Source: Carettochelys insculpta (lineage: Eukaryota > Chordata > Testudines > Carettochelyidae). Taken from it: 64,000 nucleotides of DNA. Below are positions 11,795 through 25,400 of the stretch, piece after piece. Below the pieces are notes generated by a model. It was given only the letters and a program-made list of their open reading frames with translations, searched no databases and was not told where the DNA came from. The position numbers were made by a program, and so were the translations under genes. The stretch is from positions 126,066,001 to 126,130,000 of the forward strand of contig NC_134137.1 of assembly GCF_033958435.1 (NCBI RefSeq), read 5' to 3'. The first letter of the stretch is position 1, and each line of letters opens with the position of its first letter.

Positions 11795-12211
11795 TGTATA
11801 TTATGTATGTGTGTGCATGTGTGCACTTGGAAGATCAGAGGAGCCTGGGAAAAGCTCACTCAACATCCTGAATCTTGCCACTTTGCTGCCGATATTTAAT
11901 ATCTAATATTACATCTTGTTTATTTTGTTTGTGGCATATTATCATTATAGCTTTGAGACACACTACAGTAGTATAAAAATGTGCTCTGATCCAGCCAAGT
12001 AAAAAATATTTAATCGTTCTAACAGTGGTTCCAGGGAGAGTTCTTTAGAGGTCCTTAGTTAAAATAATGAGATTATAACTTTAGTCAATACATATGGAAT
12101 AATTTCAGTGGTTTTCAAAGCAAAATAGCTTACAAGTTAATAAGGATGAAAAACAGAATTTCAATCAGATTCCAGAAAGAAATTTATATCATGGTGCTCT
12201 CACCTCCAAAA
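11795..12211. other. Noncoding DNA
   Basis: No gene or recognisable repeat end is seen in this interval. Confidence 0.4.
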
Positions 12212-12915
12212 TGTTTTTTTGTCATTCACACACTCCAGGGGCACCCACCCTTGTTAGTTTCTAGAGCTCTGGTATAATTATCTGAATATAGTCACCCAGC
12301 CTCACCCTTCTGAGGGCTGAGGTGTAATCTTCTCACTCTGAGGGGTTGCAGGGTCTTTTACCAGTGAAAGAGTCTTTCTACTTAATTCTACTTCATGCTA
12401 TTTGAATTCCTAAGTGATTCTACTTAATCAGTATTTATTAACAAGCACCAAAAAAACAGAATGCAAAGGTTAAGCATACAATGCTCACAACTCCCAACAA
12501 GACAGATGGACTTTTCTTGATGGTCAGTGAGAATAAGGTCCATCTAGGAAACTTCAATTTCTGCATAGTGTCGTTGGCACTGGTTTAAGGTCTGGCAGCT
12601 TTGATCTTGGACCTGCTTCCTGAAGCTCGTTCCCAAAGAACTTCCATTTGGACCCCAGTTCATATAGGGAATCTTGAATCCTGTTTAGCTCTACTCTAAC
12701 TAATTATTTTGCTAAATATTTAATAACTAATCCTAACATACTATGACAGAATTATCGAGCCAATCAGTCCCTGGTACCTTAATTGATTGACATCTAGCAA
12801 AACTAATTATACAGCAGACAGAAACAATTAAAACTCAGAAACAGATTATGCAAACAATAGGAAAGTGGGGAGCATAATAATAGAACAATAAGGTAATGAG
12901 GATTTCACATCCTCA
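12212..12915 (-). mobile_element. Solo LTR of an endogenous retrovirus
   Basis: On the minus strand this 704-bp block starts TGAGGATGTGAAATCC and ends GACAAAAAAACA, giving TG...CA termini. It is flanked by CCAAAA (12206-12211) and CCAAAC (12916-12921), a probable 6-bp target duplication with one mismatch. A poly(A) signal AATAAA lies on the minus strand at 12434-12439, about two thirds of the way along, and a TATA-like CCTATATGAAC lies upstream near 12660. No gag, pol or env sequence adjoins it, so it is a solo LTR left by recombination. The assignment rests on structure, not on a named family. Confidence 0.72.
12434..12439 (-). terminator. LTR poly(A) signal AATAAA
   Basis: The plus strand reads TTTATT here, so the minus strand reads AATAAA in the expected part of the solo LTR. 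Confidence 0.6.
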
Positions 12916-13469
12916 CCAAACACAGAATTATATTAAACTAAATTTTCTTTTACCATAGTGAGATCTGTTTCTTTGTTTGGTGATATTGGGAGCCATTAGG
13001 ACAGAGTCTCTTTAACAGCCTGGTATCTAATGTAATTTAGATGGAATGAGAGTATGTGATTTTCTGCTTTTCAGCTAATGGCTACTGTTCTGTTAGTCTG
13101 GAGGCATCTGAAGGTTTACAATATGGCTACAGAAAAAGGCCTTATCCTTACAGTGCAAGAAACCTAAATGTGCAAAGTGATTATAGTTTGCATACTCACT
13201 AACCATTGATTCAAAGCCCACTGAAGTCAATGCAGGGGCTCCCATAGACTTCCGTGGAATTTGGCTCAGACAGTACTCAGTCAGAGAGAAACCGGATATT
13301 TATATGGATGATAAGACAATCCAGTTACAATAGCTAATGAAAAATGTAGAAGCAGTATGAAATCCTACGCTTCTGGGTTTAAGTAAATCTCTATTAAAAT
13401 TTTGGAGTGAGAAGGATACATTAGCCCACAGCTACATAAGGACTTTTTTCTTGTGATTTCATCTGACAA
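12916..13469. other. Noncoding DNA
   Basis: No gene is recognised. A short phrase at 13212-13265 (cactgaagtcaatgcagggg) resembles a common reptile interspersed repeat. Confidence 0.4.
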
Positions 13470-13557
13470 ATGTGATGCTGGCCACTTGCAGAGGCCTGGA
13501 TACTGAACTAGATTGACCATGGCTCTGATCCAGTATAACAACCTCTATGTTCCTGTG
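13470..13557 (+). repeat. CR1/L3-type LINE tail fragment
   Basis: The run ggatactgaactagattgac, ctgatccagtataac and ttcctgtgaaa resembles the extreme 3' end of an old CR1-related subfamily. It is a short relic. Confidence 0.55.
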
Positions 13558-14204
13558 AAATTGTTGGCTAGTAACAACCAAGATGCCAAATCACTGTATC
13601 TCATGAACATGCTGACATATAATACATGTAGGAAGGTGGAGACCATAATAATACAACAATACACAAGAAGAACAATACCTTTGAACTTTTAAATTGGCTG
13701 CAAGACTTGGAAGGAGGTTGAACTGGTAGCCACATAGAATGTGACAGTTCTTTATCTTTCAAGATTAAGCATAGCTAGTTAATAGTGATATACAGCATAT
13801 ATTTTTACAAGTATGTTTTTTATCCACTCCAATGCAGTAAATACAGGTTATTAATACATTTCTCCAATATTCACAAAGAAAAAAATATGATATCCTGGTA
13901 GTTGCCTCACCCTTGGCTTGGTCTTGGCCAAAGGCTCTTTCAGTATCTTGCCTCTGGGTTCCTGTCACAAGAATCCCATACTTCTGGGCAATCTCACTGT
14001 TCCCTGCAGGAGTTCAGTTCACTCCTGTGATTCCTTCAGAGTCCAATTGGCTCTAGTTCTGGTCAGTGGTCCCCAGGTCTTGACATCAGGTGTTGGCAGG
14101 GCACAGTCTTTGAGGCCTGTGTCGTGTGAGAACATTTGCATGGACATTATCATCCCCATTGGCTGGGATTTAGCATGATCCTTGTTTATTTAAGACTGAA
14201 TTGA

Positions 14205-15840
14205 TGTGGGGGAATTGCAACATTAAGGAAACATAAAGTATTTTATCATTGCCTATTGGCATACATCGTAAATGGTTCACTTTGACCGTTAACTCCCCTG
14301 ACAATCTGAATTGTTCCATGCACTCATCCATATTCATGAGTCAGGAGTATTCAGATTTGCATAGGGGCAATATGGTTGGATGAGCTTGGATGCCTTCCAG
14401 GACTTTCCATCAGAGTGTGGACCTAGTTGAGGAATTTACCTATATGGTAATGATCTCATGAATTATTCATGAGGGCCTTCTATAAAAGAACAGCCCATAG
14501 AGGGCTCTGGGGCCATTCCACAGCTCACTGTCCACCGTTCACTATCCACTCCACTGCTCAGAGCTCACTAGCTGAAATCACTGTGGACTTGGAGGGAAGC
14601 AGCTGGTGAATCCCATTAGGGTAATAGCTAGCGCAGTCCCGGGGCTTTGCCCCAAGTCCTGAAGACCTCGGTGGCAGAGATCGGTGCCTGAAGACACTGT
14701 CACCTTACCTTGATCTACAAAAAGACTTTCCAGAGGTGCAAGACTGTCGCCCATCTGTGCACCTGCTGTGGCAGCAGCAACTCTGGCGACAGTCCCTGCA
14801 GCATACAATGACTACAGAACCTGAAGTGACTCCCAGAGGGTGGCTCCTGCCCCCTGGCTAGCGGTTGAACTGGCCCCTCTGGGGGTACTGCGCCCTAGCT
14901 GGTGTGCATAGCAGTAGAGCCCCCAGCTGTCTACAGCACAGGGACTGAGGCCACAGCAAAAGAATTGCAGCCCAGTCGCCTGTTATATCCTTCCTGTTTA
15001 AACTGCATGTACTGTTCAATGACTTTAACCTTTCACTTTATAAATTCAATTTAGTTTCCTTACCTATAGATTGACAAGAAATGACTTTATGTTTTTAAGT
15101 AGTTAATGTTAAGTTAGTATAATAGTCAGCATAGTAATTTTAGCGTTAGCGTTATTCATTGTTATTGCTATGATAGAATCTATTTAATTGTGTACCCTAT
15201 TTACCCTATTACCTGAATTCACCCACCTATCCAATCCCACTGAAGGGCCTCGAAAACCTTTCAGTAGGTCTCTGGACCACAAAAGGGACGGCCTAGCAAA
15301 CCGTCCTTGGTAAAGTGGAGAGGCCTAGCTAACCTCTTCCTTACCTGGGATAATCTCCCTTCCGGAAATTGATCCCTGTTGCCTCTTTCCTAAAAAGGCT
15401 TCCTTAAGACTATAGTTCTACTTATTGAAGATGGCTTCATCAGCCTTTATCAGTGTGAGTACTTCTTAAAAAATCAAAGCTTGTTAATTTAATCCCTGTT
15501 TAGTTATTGATCTTAAATTTTAAAATTTGTGTTTGTTATATCCGCCTTTAGATTTGTTATATCCTCCTTTAGATTTACGGGCTGTCTTTTAAATAAAACA
15601 ATTACAGTTGCATAAACTTCTTCCCGTGTGCTCATTCTCTCCCTCCTGGTGTGGTGGTGTGTCTCAAGGCTGATTAGGGAGTAGACAGCAGGGACAGAGC
15701 CACCAGAGGCAGAACTACGGGACAGGGAGCGGTACTGGTGTGCCTGGTAGGGACAGGTGGGCTCTGTGCATGGGCCTTTATTGACGCACGGGCATACTCC
15801 TCTCCTTACTGTGGGTTCCCGTGCCCACTGGCCCACAGGT
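14205..15840 (+). mobile_element. LTR-like block with TATA box and poly(A) site
   Basis: A TATAAAA box at 14481-14487 (cttctataaaagaacagccc) is followed by about 1.1 kb without a long open frame. There is then an AATAAA at 15592-15597 with a GT-rich tract (tggtgtggtggtgtgtctc) some 55 bases further on, the arrangement of a functional polyadenylation site. The block starts near TGTGGGGGAATTG and could end near CCCACA (15832-15837). No flanking duplication was found, so the edges are uncertain. It may be a solo LTR, or the promoter and 3' end of an unrecognised noncoding transcript. Confidence 0.35.
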
Positions 15841-16122
15841 CAGCCTGTTTGTCTATATCAGGCTTGCAGTCTCAGTTTGCCCTCAGATCATGCAGGGGGC
15901 ACAAGGATGGGAGGTGAATAAGGAGTAAGACTCTCTTCTGGGCTGGTGTCCACTTGCTAGTGGAGCTCATTTTCAGTCCTCTCCCGGGCAAGCGTCACTC
16001 CCTTTGCAGTAGCTCCTCTCCTCCAGGTACACCTAACTGGTGTAGGAATGCCAGACCTTTCTGTCTTTATGATATATCCCATCACAATCCAGCCTCAGAA
16101 AACTGATCCAATGTGTTTAGAA

Positions 16123-16245
16123 TAGAATCGTAGGATAGGAAGGGACCTTGGGAGGTCATCAGGTACAGTCCCCTGCACTCAGGGAAGGACCTAACACCAT
16201 CTATATCATCCCAACCAATGTTTATCTAACCTGTCCCAAGGTACC
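16123..16245 (-). mobile_element. CR1 3' tail fragment
   Basis: Read on the plus strand it is tagaatcgtaggataggaag followed by ggaccttgggaggtcatcag, the complement of the CR1 3' end. Only the extreme 3' portion remains. Confidence 0.8.
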
Positions 16246-16338
16246 CAGAAGCTATTATCATGAAATATGTTTGAGACCCCAGCCAGGATCCAAGTCACAA
16301 GGGCCAGTGCTCTAACCACTGAGCTATTTGCCTTTCAC
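16246..16338 (-). repeat. tRNA-like SINE fragment
   Basis: The minus strand reads AATAGCTCAGTGGTTAGAGC, an A box with typical tRNA D-arm spacing, then a B-box-like TTGGATCCTGG. It directly abuts the CR1 tail. The 3' half of a tRNA is missing, so it is a SINE head rather than a tRNA gene. Confidence 0.6.
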
Positions 16339-16804
16339 CTATTTATGGATAAAAATTACAGTTGTGAAAATATTCTCAACATTGCTTTTTAAATTCATTA
16401 TATGCATTGTAGAGATATCAAACACTTCACTCAGAGATGTAGTGTGAAATCTGTTATTCAAACATTTATTAATGTTAAAGCAGAAGATTTGGTCCTGTCA
16501 CTCTTCACTGGCAAAACTCCCGTGGATTGTGATGGGAGCTTAGCCTACACATTTTGCCTGAGTAAGCACTGCAGGATTGAGCCCAGTTTAATGAAGACCG
16601 GCTGCAAATTTAACCTTCACTTGTTAATAGAGCGTGTGCCACAAGGCTTAATATGATTAATGCAAGAATTCAGTATCATTTGAAACAATGTGATGTTAAA
16701 CAGAAAAAGAAATATCACATAGTGCTTCCTGCTTAAATATACAGAATCCTTCCTTCTACAGCTGCTAGCATAGGATTAGTGATACAGATGGTCTTCCATT
16801 ACCT
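16339..16804. other. Noncoding DNA
   Basis: There is an open frame of 84 codons at 16402-16656 with no recognisable domain and no splice context. I see no gene here. Confidence 0.35.
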
Positions 16805-17905
16805 AGAGCAACGGCTGCAACCCAAATTTTATTTGGGTTATTTTTTCAAATTCGGTTACAAAATCAAAACTTCAAGAGCCACAATGCACGTGAATATGCA
16901 ACAGCCCTTAATAAATAACATCAAACTGTACATTTGTAAACCCTATTTAAGAACAGCACACCCACAATGATTAGTACCAGTTAGAAAGTTTAAGTTACTT
17001 TCACCCCTGGATTGGAGAGCAAATGAGGACAAGAAAAATGCTGTGCATGGAGATACGCTCTTAAGCAGGAAGGATCAATGTTTACATCAACAGGAACTGG
17101 GCAGCAAGTTCCCTGCAGGTGGTGCTCAAGGTCACACCAGCTCTCCCAGCCAAAGCCAAAGGGTCCGCTCTGCTTGGCGTCCCAGGAACTGATGATGATG
17201 CTTGTTCCAGGGCGGCCTGAGGTTCCGCACTTCCAAGAGCAATGGCACATGGATGCAGCAGCTGCTCTGTATAAGACATGGTGCCAGCCCCTCCCTATCT
17301 GTCAGGTGGCAGCAGTGTGCCCTGCCTCCTCCTTGCCCCATGCGCTTCTGGAGGAGCAGTGAGCCTGCCTGAGGCAAGCTCTGTGGTTGGGCCTCGCCTG
17401 GGGGTGCCTATCACCTGTGCCAGAGGCAGGTAGAGGGGACATTCCTCCCTCCCTCTCCCCCTGCCCATTCCTCCTTCCCCTCCCATCTCAGTTCCCAGAT
17501 CCACTGACCTGCACCAGAAGGAAGGAGGGAGGGAGCCGTATGGAGCTGGCCAATGTGGAAGATTCAGGAGGGCAAGGGAGGGAGGAAGTAGAACTGCCCC
17601 CTTCTAGGGCCAGACCACTCCCTCCTGGGGCCTGAATGGAGTCATTGCAGCTCTGGATGCTGCCACCACTGACTCCTCTGTGGCTCTCTGCCCTGCCACC
17701 GCTAAAACAGTAGAACTAAAATCAGTTGTTTTAAAGGCCGGATCCCTCCCACTATCCTACTGGCCATTAAACCAACTGAATTTAGTTGTACTGTTTCAGC
17801 AGCGGCAGGGCAGGGAGCAACAGGGGAGTCCGGAGCTGCACATGACTCCTTAAAGAGCTGCTGGCAGCTCTGGAGTCACAGGTTGCTGACCCCTCACCTA
17901 CACTA
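16805..17905. mobile_element. hAT-like non-autonomous element, GC-rich core
   Basis: The right end reads gtcacaggttgctgacccct, the complement of a hAT-type end, and the left end near 16810 has a degenerate gcaacggctgcaaccc. Within it, 17702-17795 holds an inverted pair (aacagtagaactaaaatcag against ctgaatttagttgtactgtt). The GC-rich middle gives long open frames on both strands by composition only. Edges are approximate. Confidence 0.45.
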
Positions 17906-20900
17906 TTCAGATATCGTTCATAGTAATGCTGCAGCTTCTGAATCATATTTGGATAGTGCTTTATTTCGTAGAGTACATGTATCCTGGAAGTGGCAGTTTT
18001 GAAAAATTGCAGATCAGATTACATTTTGTTGAGATCCAAGAGACCATGGAGTCATGAACAATCATGGTGAGCATGGCTTGTGGAAAGGTATGGAAGGTAG
18101 ACAATTCCACTTATTGTGACACCTAATCTCTATTACCAGTGATGAATGCATAAGGAAGTGCTCACTAATATTAAATAAGGCAGGAAACTTTTTTGTTACT
18201 TACAATCCTGTTGCCTTGACAGGATTTGTTTTTATTTTCATTTCTAAAAAAATCCTATCATGCAACTTTTACTGTTGTCCACCTCCATAAGGGTGCAGCT
18301 GCTGACTTCAGTCTCATAAGAAATGGATGCTGCTGCTAAAGACTTTTTGTATGAACAGGGCCTAGAATTAGGATACTGCTGGCTTGAAGTTGTTTCTATC
18401 ATACACAGGGTTTACAGTTTCATTCAGTGTCTCTCAGCACCCCTGTCTATACGTGTAAGACATCTCACTGATGTAGTCATGAACTTTTCACCTCTTGTGT
18501 GTGCCTCTCAGCCACGCAACAAAGGACTGAGGCTGCAAATGCTAAGGCAAACTTGCAGACAGCTGAGTGTGGTTCCTGACAGATAAAGTCTGAGTTTGAA
18601 TAACAGATTTCTTACTTTAGCTATGTGTGAATTGCTGGAGATCTATACACCGCAAATTTTGAATTTAAAAAAAAACTGCTGAGAATATTTTTGCAACAAA
18701 TGTAATTTTTATCCATAATACGCAATAGTCCAGATGTGTGTGCAAAAGAATCTATTTTATGAAGGGCTGAAATTAGCTATTAATTTCTAGTTGCCAGATT
18801 GCCAGGCACACATAGGAAATAAAGACAGATGCCCATAATTTCAGACATGATTTATCAATTTTTGGTATTCAGTTTTTAGTGTCCAGTGTGAGACATGTTG
18901 CTGCCTGTGCTTTGTCTTGACCAAAGAGTCTGAAAAATTGATATTTTTTTTTTATTCTTCTTAAGGACATAGAGTAAATGGACGCATGCACAAATATCTT
19001 TCTGCCAGGCCTAGTGCTTAGCATACTGAATACCTCCTTAAGCTTCTTTTGATACATGATTATATTTCAAATAAATGAAAACCTGTTAGGAGCTAAGAAA
19101 TGCACTCAGTTAAATCAGAGAAGCTGATATTTTGCTCCTATCTATTTTGCTTATACTTCTAGGTGTGGGATGACTAAGGAACATCTAATGGTTTATTATG
19201 TCCCTCTGACTATAGCCCTGAGTGTGCAAGCTGCTTTGTTCTTATAAACTCTTCACCCACAGAGTTCTGATGAAGTCAACAGATTTCCTTATAAGTACGG
19301 GAATCTGCCCAGAACGCGAAGCAGGTAGGATCAGAGCCTATTACACAAACTACTAATTGCTAAGATATGGACTATTTTGTAAAGATTCTGAATAACACAA
19401 TACTTAAGTGGAAAACTGTTTTGCTTAGTAAACATAAATGAGTTTCGTTCATGCCGACTAATGTCATGTTAGTAAGTAATGCTACTGAATTGTTTGCAGA
19501 GAATAATTTATTTGACAAATTTATAATTTCTGGTTGGAAATTTTCTATGGGTGGCTTATGGGCTTTTTTATTTGTTATTTACAATAATTCACCAAATAAT
19601 TTCAGCATATGGTTATTGGTCTAAAGACTATGCATGGTTTGTTGCACTGAATGTTCTCACACTCCAAAATTTGTATTCTGTTGCTTAACTGTCACTGAAT
19701 GCATAGGTCATCTGGTATAATGCAAAATTCTTAGAAACAGATTTCTGCAGTTAATACTACCACTTACAAATTCAAAATTGACATTTTATTTGTCTAATAT
19801 TTCATTTTTTTCTGTAAACTCCTGCCAGTAGAACTTGTGGAGAACCAATGTAAAAGAAGTGGGAAAACAATCAAAGTAGATTTATTTCATTTTATTGAAC
19901 TGTAGAATTGCAGGAACTTCTTGAAGATACATACCAAGCTCTAGGATAAGAATGAAAAATTCAGCACCTGGCACTTTTTCTTGGCAAATCGTTATATTCA
20001 CTCACCCTGTGCTTCCCTCACTGCTCGTGCTGAAATAGTTTTGAACAAGTAAAATAAACCTCTAAAAAGTTTCTACCAGATTTTCTTGATTTAAAAAATG
20101 ATGATTTATGATTATGCAAACCGGGTTTAATATGCATTAAGAATTCAAATAGCGTTGCAATAATTTTTTAGTAAAAGCTGCTTTTTTAGAACTACCTTTG
20201 CACATTCTCTTCACAAGCAATAATTCTTCATCTATAGAGTAATTTATTTCTTCTGGTTTTAATATGTTACAGATGAATGGTTGTATGTCTTTCCTGTTAG
20301 AGCATTACAAGACAGGCCACTTTTGCATTAGGCTGGTACTACAACAGATACCTGTGGTGCTCTTCATGGTTCATGTGGTACTAATTTAAATGGGAAGTTG
20401 CACATATTTCATTGAAACACTTGGTAAAGCCAGCTTTCACAGAAGGGTGCAAATGATGGACTGTTCTCTGTGTGCAGCTGAACTGCTCTAAATGTGTCAG
20501 CGAGGGTTATGGATCATTTCATTCACCCATCAGCTCTGGTCCGCTGTGTGTACAAATCACAGTATAGTGTCATCCAACAGAACATTCCTGACAATACTGG
20601 AACATTTATAGTACTGCCATTTTTAATAGGAGTTCTGCAACCCTGTTTAAACTGTATTACTTCCTTAACTCTTTAAATTCTGTATTTTAAGTCATTTTTG
20701 CTTTTGCTGTCTGTGAGTTGAAGTTCCTCTGTTTTGGCTCTTTAGTTTTTCCTAGTAGCACAGCCACAGGAAGAGTAAACCAGATAAATCTGAGGTTAAA
20801 AATAGCAAGTTGAAACCTGGGACCTAATTCATGAAACATTTACACTCCATTTATATTGTGTTCTCTTCTGATTTCTCTTACAAAGCATGGGCATAGAACT

Positions 20901-22282
20901 TTGTACAGTACAATATGCCCTGGGCACTTACTCCCTTTAAATATCAAACCTTCACTCTCTGTCAGAAATTGATTGAATTGGCGATAAATGTTGTGTGATT
21001 ACTGAACCCTTTGTCTTCTCTTTTGCTTTCCCTTATGGCCAGGAGAACAAAGTATTTGGCAGTTGCACTACAATATTTTCCCATTACTGTGATTTTACTG
21101 CTGTGAAAGAAGCTTTAGTGAAGTTGAAAAATGACTGAGCTGGTGGCTCCAAGATGTGGTTTTGATTATTTTCTACATTTTGTTTTAAGATTGTTATTTA
21201 TGGGGTTTTTTTTAATATTATGGTGGTATCCTTCCCCCCGATCAAGTTTGTGTTTCCATTGTTTTAGGTGATGTACAAATACAGAAGTACAATTGGCTGC
21301 TGCCAGTCCTGCTGAAAGTATTACTGGAATTTCTAGCATGTGTACTTAAGGTCAGGCACATAAATTCATACTTGGGCACCTAATAAATGGCTTGTGTTTC
21401 TGGGGAGCTAGGCATCCATGGATTCCATCAAAATTAAAGTGAATGTTCAGCACTTCTAAAACACAAAGCACTTATCTAGGACCTTAAATGTGATTTAGGA
21501 ACTTGAATTTGAAAACCCTGACGTGTATCCTTATGATACAGATTAGCCTAGACCAGAAGGCCTAATCTCTCCCTCATCAGAGATTAGAACATGAGGATGT
21601 TTCACTTTTGACTGGAACTTCTCCATGTAGGTGTCTCTGCTTTTGAATATGTATTATGGTATTGTCATCTCCATCATTCATAGGAAGTGTTCCAAGCACA
21701 ATATTCAATAACACATAGAGTCAAATTCAAATGAAATCCCAAAATGCTCAATTTGAAAAGTATGTTTTCTTTCTAAATGAACAATTAGTATGCAAATTAA
21801 CCCTGCCCAAAGTTTTTGTACCTTTTCATGAGCTGAATGAAAAATCTTAGATAATTGCTTATAATTGAGGTACCCGTAGTAACATTAGCCACTGAACGTG
21901 GGTTGCATAGTCCAGGCTAAAGCATGAGGGAGACCCTCTCTGTAGGCAACAATATAAATTAGCTTAGCATTTCAATTTTTTCAGTATTTGAAAAAAATGC
22001 TACAACATGTATGATGAGTAACAGCCTTATTTTTAACAGGACAGTTTGGCTTCACATCAATTTTTGTTAGCGTTATTTTTAATTTACTCTGAGGAGCCTC
22101 TTCATAGTTTAGCTAAGAGTCAGATTTTGGAATTATTCTAAATTCATCATAGCTTGGAATGTAACATTTTCTATGGCTTTAATATTGCCAGTTTAAAGTG
22201 CCCAGCCAAAAAGAAAAAAAAATCACATCAAAAGAACAAAATTTAGCATACAAGTAGATGTTTGTCAAGTATTGACATGAGA
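17906..22282. other. Unique AT-rich DNA, no gene seen
   Basis: No clear exon, RNA gene or mobile-element end was recognised in this 4.4-kb stretch. The open frames are short and unsupported. Confidence 0.5.
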
Positions 22283-22465
22283 AAGAATTTTAAAGTAAAG
22301 TAACAAGGTAAGTGAGGTAATGTCTTTTACTGGAGCAACTTCTGTTCATGAGAAAGACAGGCTTTCAAACCATACACAGCTCTGGAGAACTTGTCTCTGT
22401 CATCAGCAAAAGTTGCACCAATAAAAGATATTACCTCACGCACTTTGTCTCTCTAATAGCCATCA
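22283..22465. mobile_element. Foldback MITE ('gaggtaatatcttttattgg' type)
   Basis: The left arm aaggtaagtgaggtaatgtc followed by ttttactggagcaacttctg is inverted against the right arm, gcaccaataaaagatattac followed by ctcacgcactttgtctctc. A half-copy of the same family lies at 52410-52480. No target duplication was resolved. Confidence 0.7.
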
Positions 22466-25400
22466 CACATGTGACCATACTTCATAAAATAACACATTCA
22501 AGAAATCACCATTATTTAAAACACATTGATGATTATCCACCAATAAGTGTGAGAGTGAAAAAAATATGGTGATGGAGATTATTCTTCTATTCTGCTTCTG
22601 AACAGGCCTGGGATAGTTTTAAGAAGTAAAATAAAACTGCAGGTCCTGGGGAAATGACAGCACCTCCTGTATTTCCTAGCCAAAAGCCCACCTTACCTAA
22701 GGAAAACTGACAAAGGTACATTGGTCCCTTATGCAAACTGAGTGTCCGGTTGAGAAAAGAGGTGAAATGACTTGTTGAAGGCTGCATAACAATTTTTTTC
22801 ACGTGCCCCGTTTCTGAGAAGGAAGGCTCATAGTTTTTTCTGGAATGTGCTTCAGTAGTCACTGGTGTGATCAGCAATGTATCTTAGCAGGTTATGGTAA
22901 ATGATTAGAATTATAAGGATTAAAAACTTTATTAAAAACTTGCAGTGCAGAACAGAGGTTTCATAAATTCTTGGTGCTTAACTCTTGGTTACCTCCATAT
23001 GTGCATTAAAAAGACAAAGATCTTTTAAAATGTACATTGTATGTTCCAAACTGATTTGTAAACCATTAAATGAGTTCAGCATTTTAAAAGAAATGTTCAT
23101 TTTGAGTCCTAATATATTGTAGTCATATATTCCCCACAGTTATGCAATGTGTGGGTTAGAATTAGTGGAATTCCTGAGCAATGAGAAAATCACCAACTCT
23201 TTTCCCATTGATATTCCACAAAGGAACTAAACTGGGAAACCAATGTGTTTTTTAGGGGGAACCTGAATAGAACCCTTAGTGGTGTTCAGTTTTCAGAAGT
23301 TGGCATGTTGTTCAGTTTTGTCCAATTATCAATAAATAAGAGGGATTAGCTGTTGGTAATGGTGTAGTGGACAAAAGGTGTAGGTCACATGCAGTGAATT
23401 CAGAAAAGTGAGAGTGTACTTAGGGAAAAAAGCTTTTCTAAATTAGCAATAAAAAGAGATGATTAGGTTAACTGTTTAGTTTCTAAAGTAGATAAATTCT
23501 GATTATATGAATTCAGTGCCGAATGATATGTCAAGCTTCATCTAACTTTCATCTTCTTCCTGCAAAATAATAATTTAGCCCTTCGTCTAACTTGCTGCAG
23601 AAAAACCTAGATATAAATAGTGAAGCCTTTGGAAATAGTTCAAAATGACCTTGAGAGCTGAAACCCAAAGAGAAGACTAACAGGGGACAAAAGTGTAACT
23701 TCAGCTGGTTAAAACTGAGATTCTGACTAATAATTTCTGTTCTTTTAAACACCAGTTTTGCTATTCAACTAAAATCAGTCTCGAAAAGAACAGTAGCACT
23801 CTATCTGCCTTTAAACATGGGATGCTAGAGATCTGTGAAGGTGAACTGTACAAAAGATATCTTGTGATATATTGGGAATAGATTTCCAGCTTTTGTATCA
23901 GCTCTCTTTCAATACAAATTTAGACAGTATGGTATGTAAAGTTAATTGGACAAAGTCTGGTATGTAGAGTTTAGAGATGCAGATAGGAACTAAGTACCTG
24001 GTTATTTGCACCATCAGAAATCTGAGAAACAATAGATAAGAACTTATTTATATTCAAAGATTAATTTGGATTCTCCAAGCTGGGTATGGAAAAGCACCTC
24101 CCACTGTGTACACAGAAACTAGATATGTAATAAATCTTTGCCGCTAAGTGTATAGCAGAAGAGGATACAGTGAAACACATAACTGTTTAGCAACAGAAAT
24201 TTCAGTGAGTGGAACATTGTCTGAAATCTGACATCAAACATTATACAATTAACTGATAAAGCCCTCTAGACAGCCTGTTCTATATAGTATGTTGGATGTA
24301 AGCTAGCTGAATTTACTTCACTGTATGTCTGGATGAATAATTTGTGGGAAGAGTGAAACGTGAGATGACAGCATTGTAATATATTTTCATTTCAAAATGT
24401 GAAATTTTCTGCCATCTGGTCACTTGGACATCCACACTTCCACTTCAGGACATGAAAATTGATGTTTCAAATTAGGTTAAGGCCCTAGATAAGACAACTG
24501 GCATAGAAATGTCCAAGAGTCATTTGGTTGTTAAAAATCACTGTGTTAGCCAGTGGTTCCTGAAATATCTTTTCATTGGTGTTGTACTGAGGATATCAGA
24601 AGTAGAAACCTCAGTTTGCTTTAGCTAGTCATTTTTGTCAACAAGCATAAAAAGATGGCAGTGGCAGCTTGGAAATATTGTTCTGTGCAAAAAATAAGCC
24701 TACAGCATGAAATAGCAAGAGAGAGAGTGAGAGAGAGAGAAAGAAGGATCCTTTATAGACTTTCTGCTAACCCAGATAGATAGGTGAAGGGTTAGGAGTA
24801 CTTCAGTATACCCAGCACATGCCTGACTCATGAAACTGACCAGAACCTTTTCTACTTAGTGGTCACTCTGCTGAAGTTATGTGATTTTGCCACTGAATGA
24901 TCAGTTGCTACATGGTAACAAAGCTTGCTTGTACAGCAAGCAAGGTGTATTGTTCAGTTTTGATTAGAGGAGATTGGAGACACATATTCTGTTTTGTGAA
25001 CTAAAATACCTGCTGCAGTTTGCTTGTAAATTGACCTTTTCTCAGGGATATGGTCTAGAAAATGGCTGAACTGTGCCAGATAAGTGATGTTTATCAACTT
25101 GCAGCCTTTTATGAGTGCAGGGGAGAACAATGTTTATAACAGCATTATAAAGACTTGAATTGCATCCAGAAATGTGGTTCTTATTTTGCTTCCTGTTCTG
25201 CAAATGTTTAAATAGTTCTAATTCTAAAAGTAGAGAAAAACTTTATTGACATCTACAGAAAAAAGTAATGTACTAGATAGTTTTGTGCTACAGAAGATGG
25301 CAAGCCAAACACCTTTTCATTTTCCTTCCTTAATATACCAGCCATTATTATGAGGTATTCAACTAAACTTATCATTCTCACTTCAATATTGCTGTCCAAA

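Noticed and set aside
16402..16656. 84-codon open frame as a gene
   Set aside because: It has no recognisable domain, no splice signals at its ends and average AT-rich composition.
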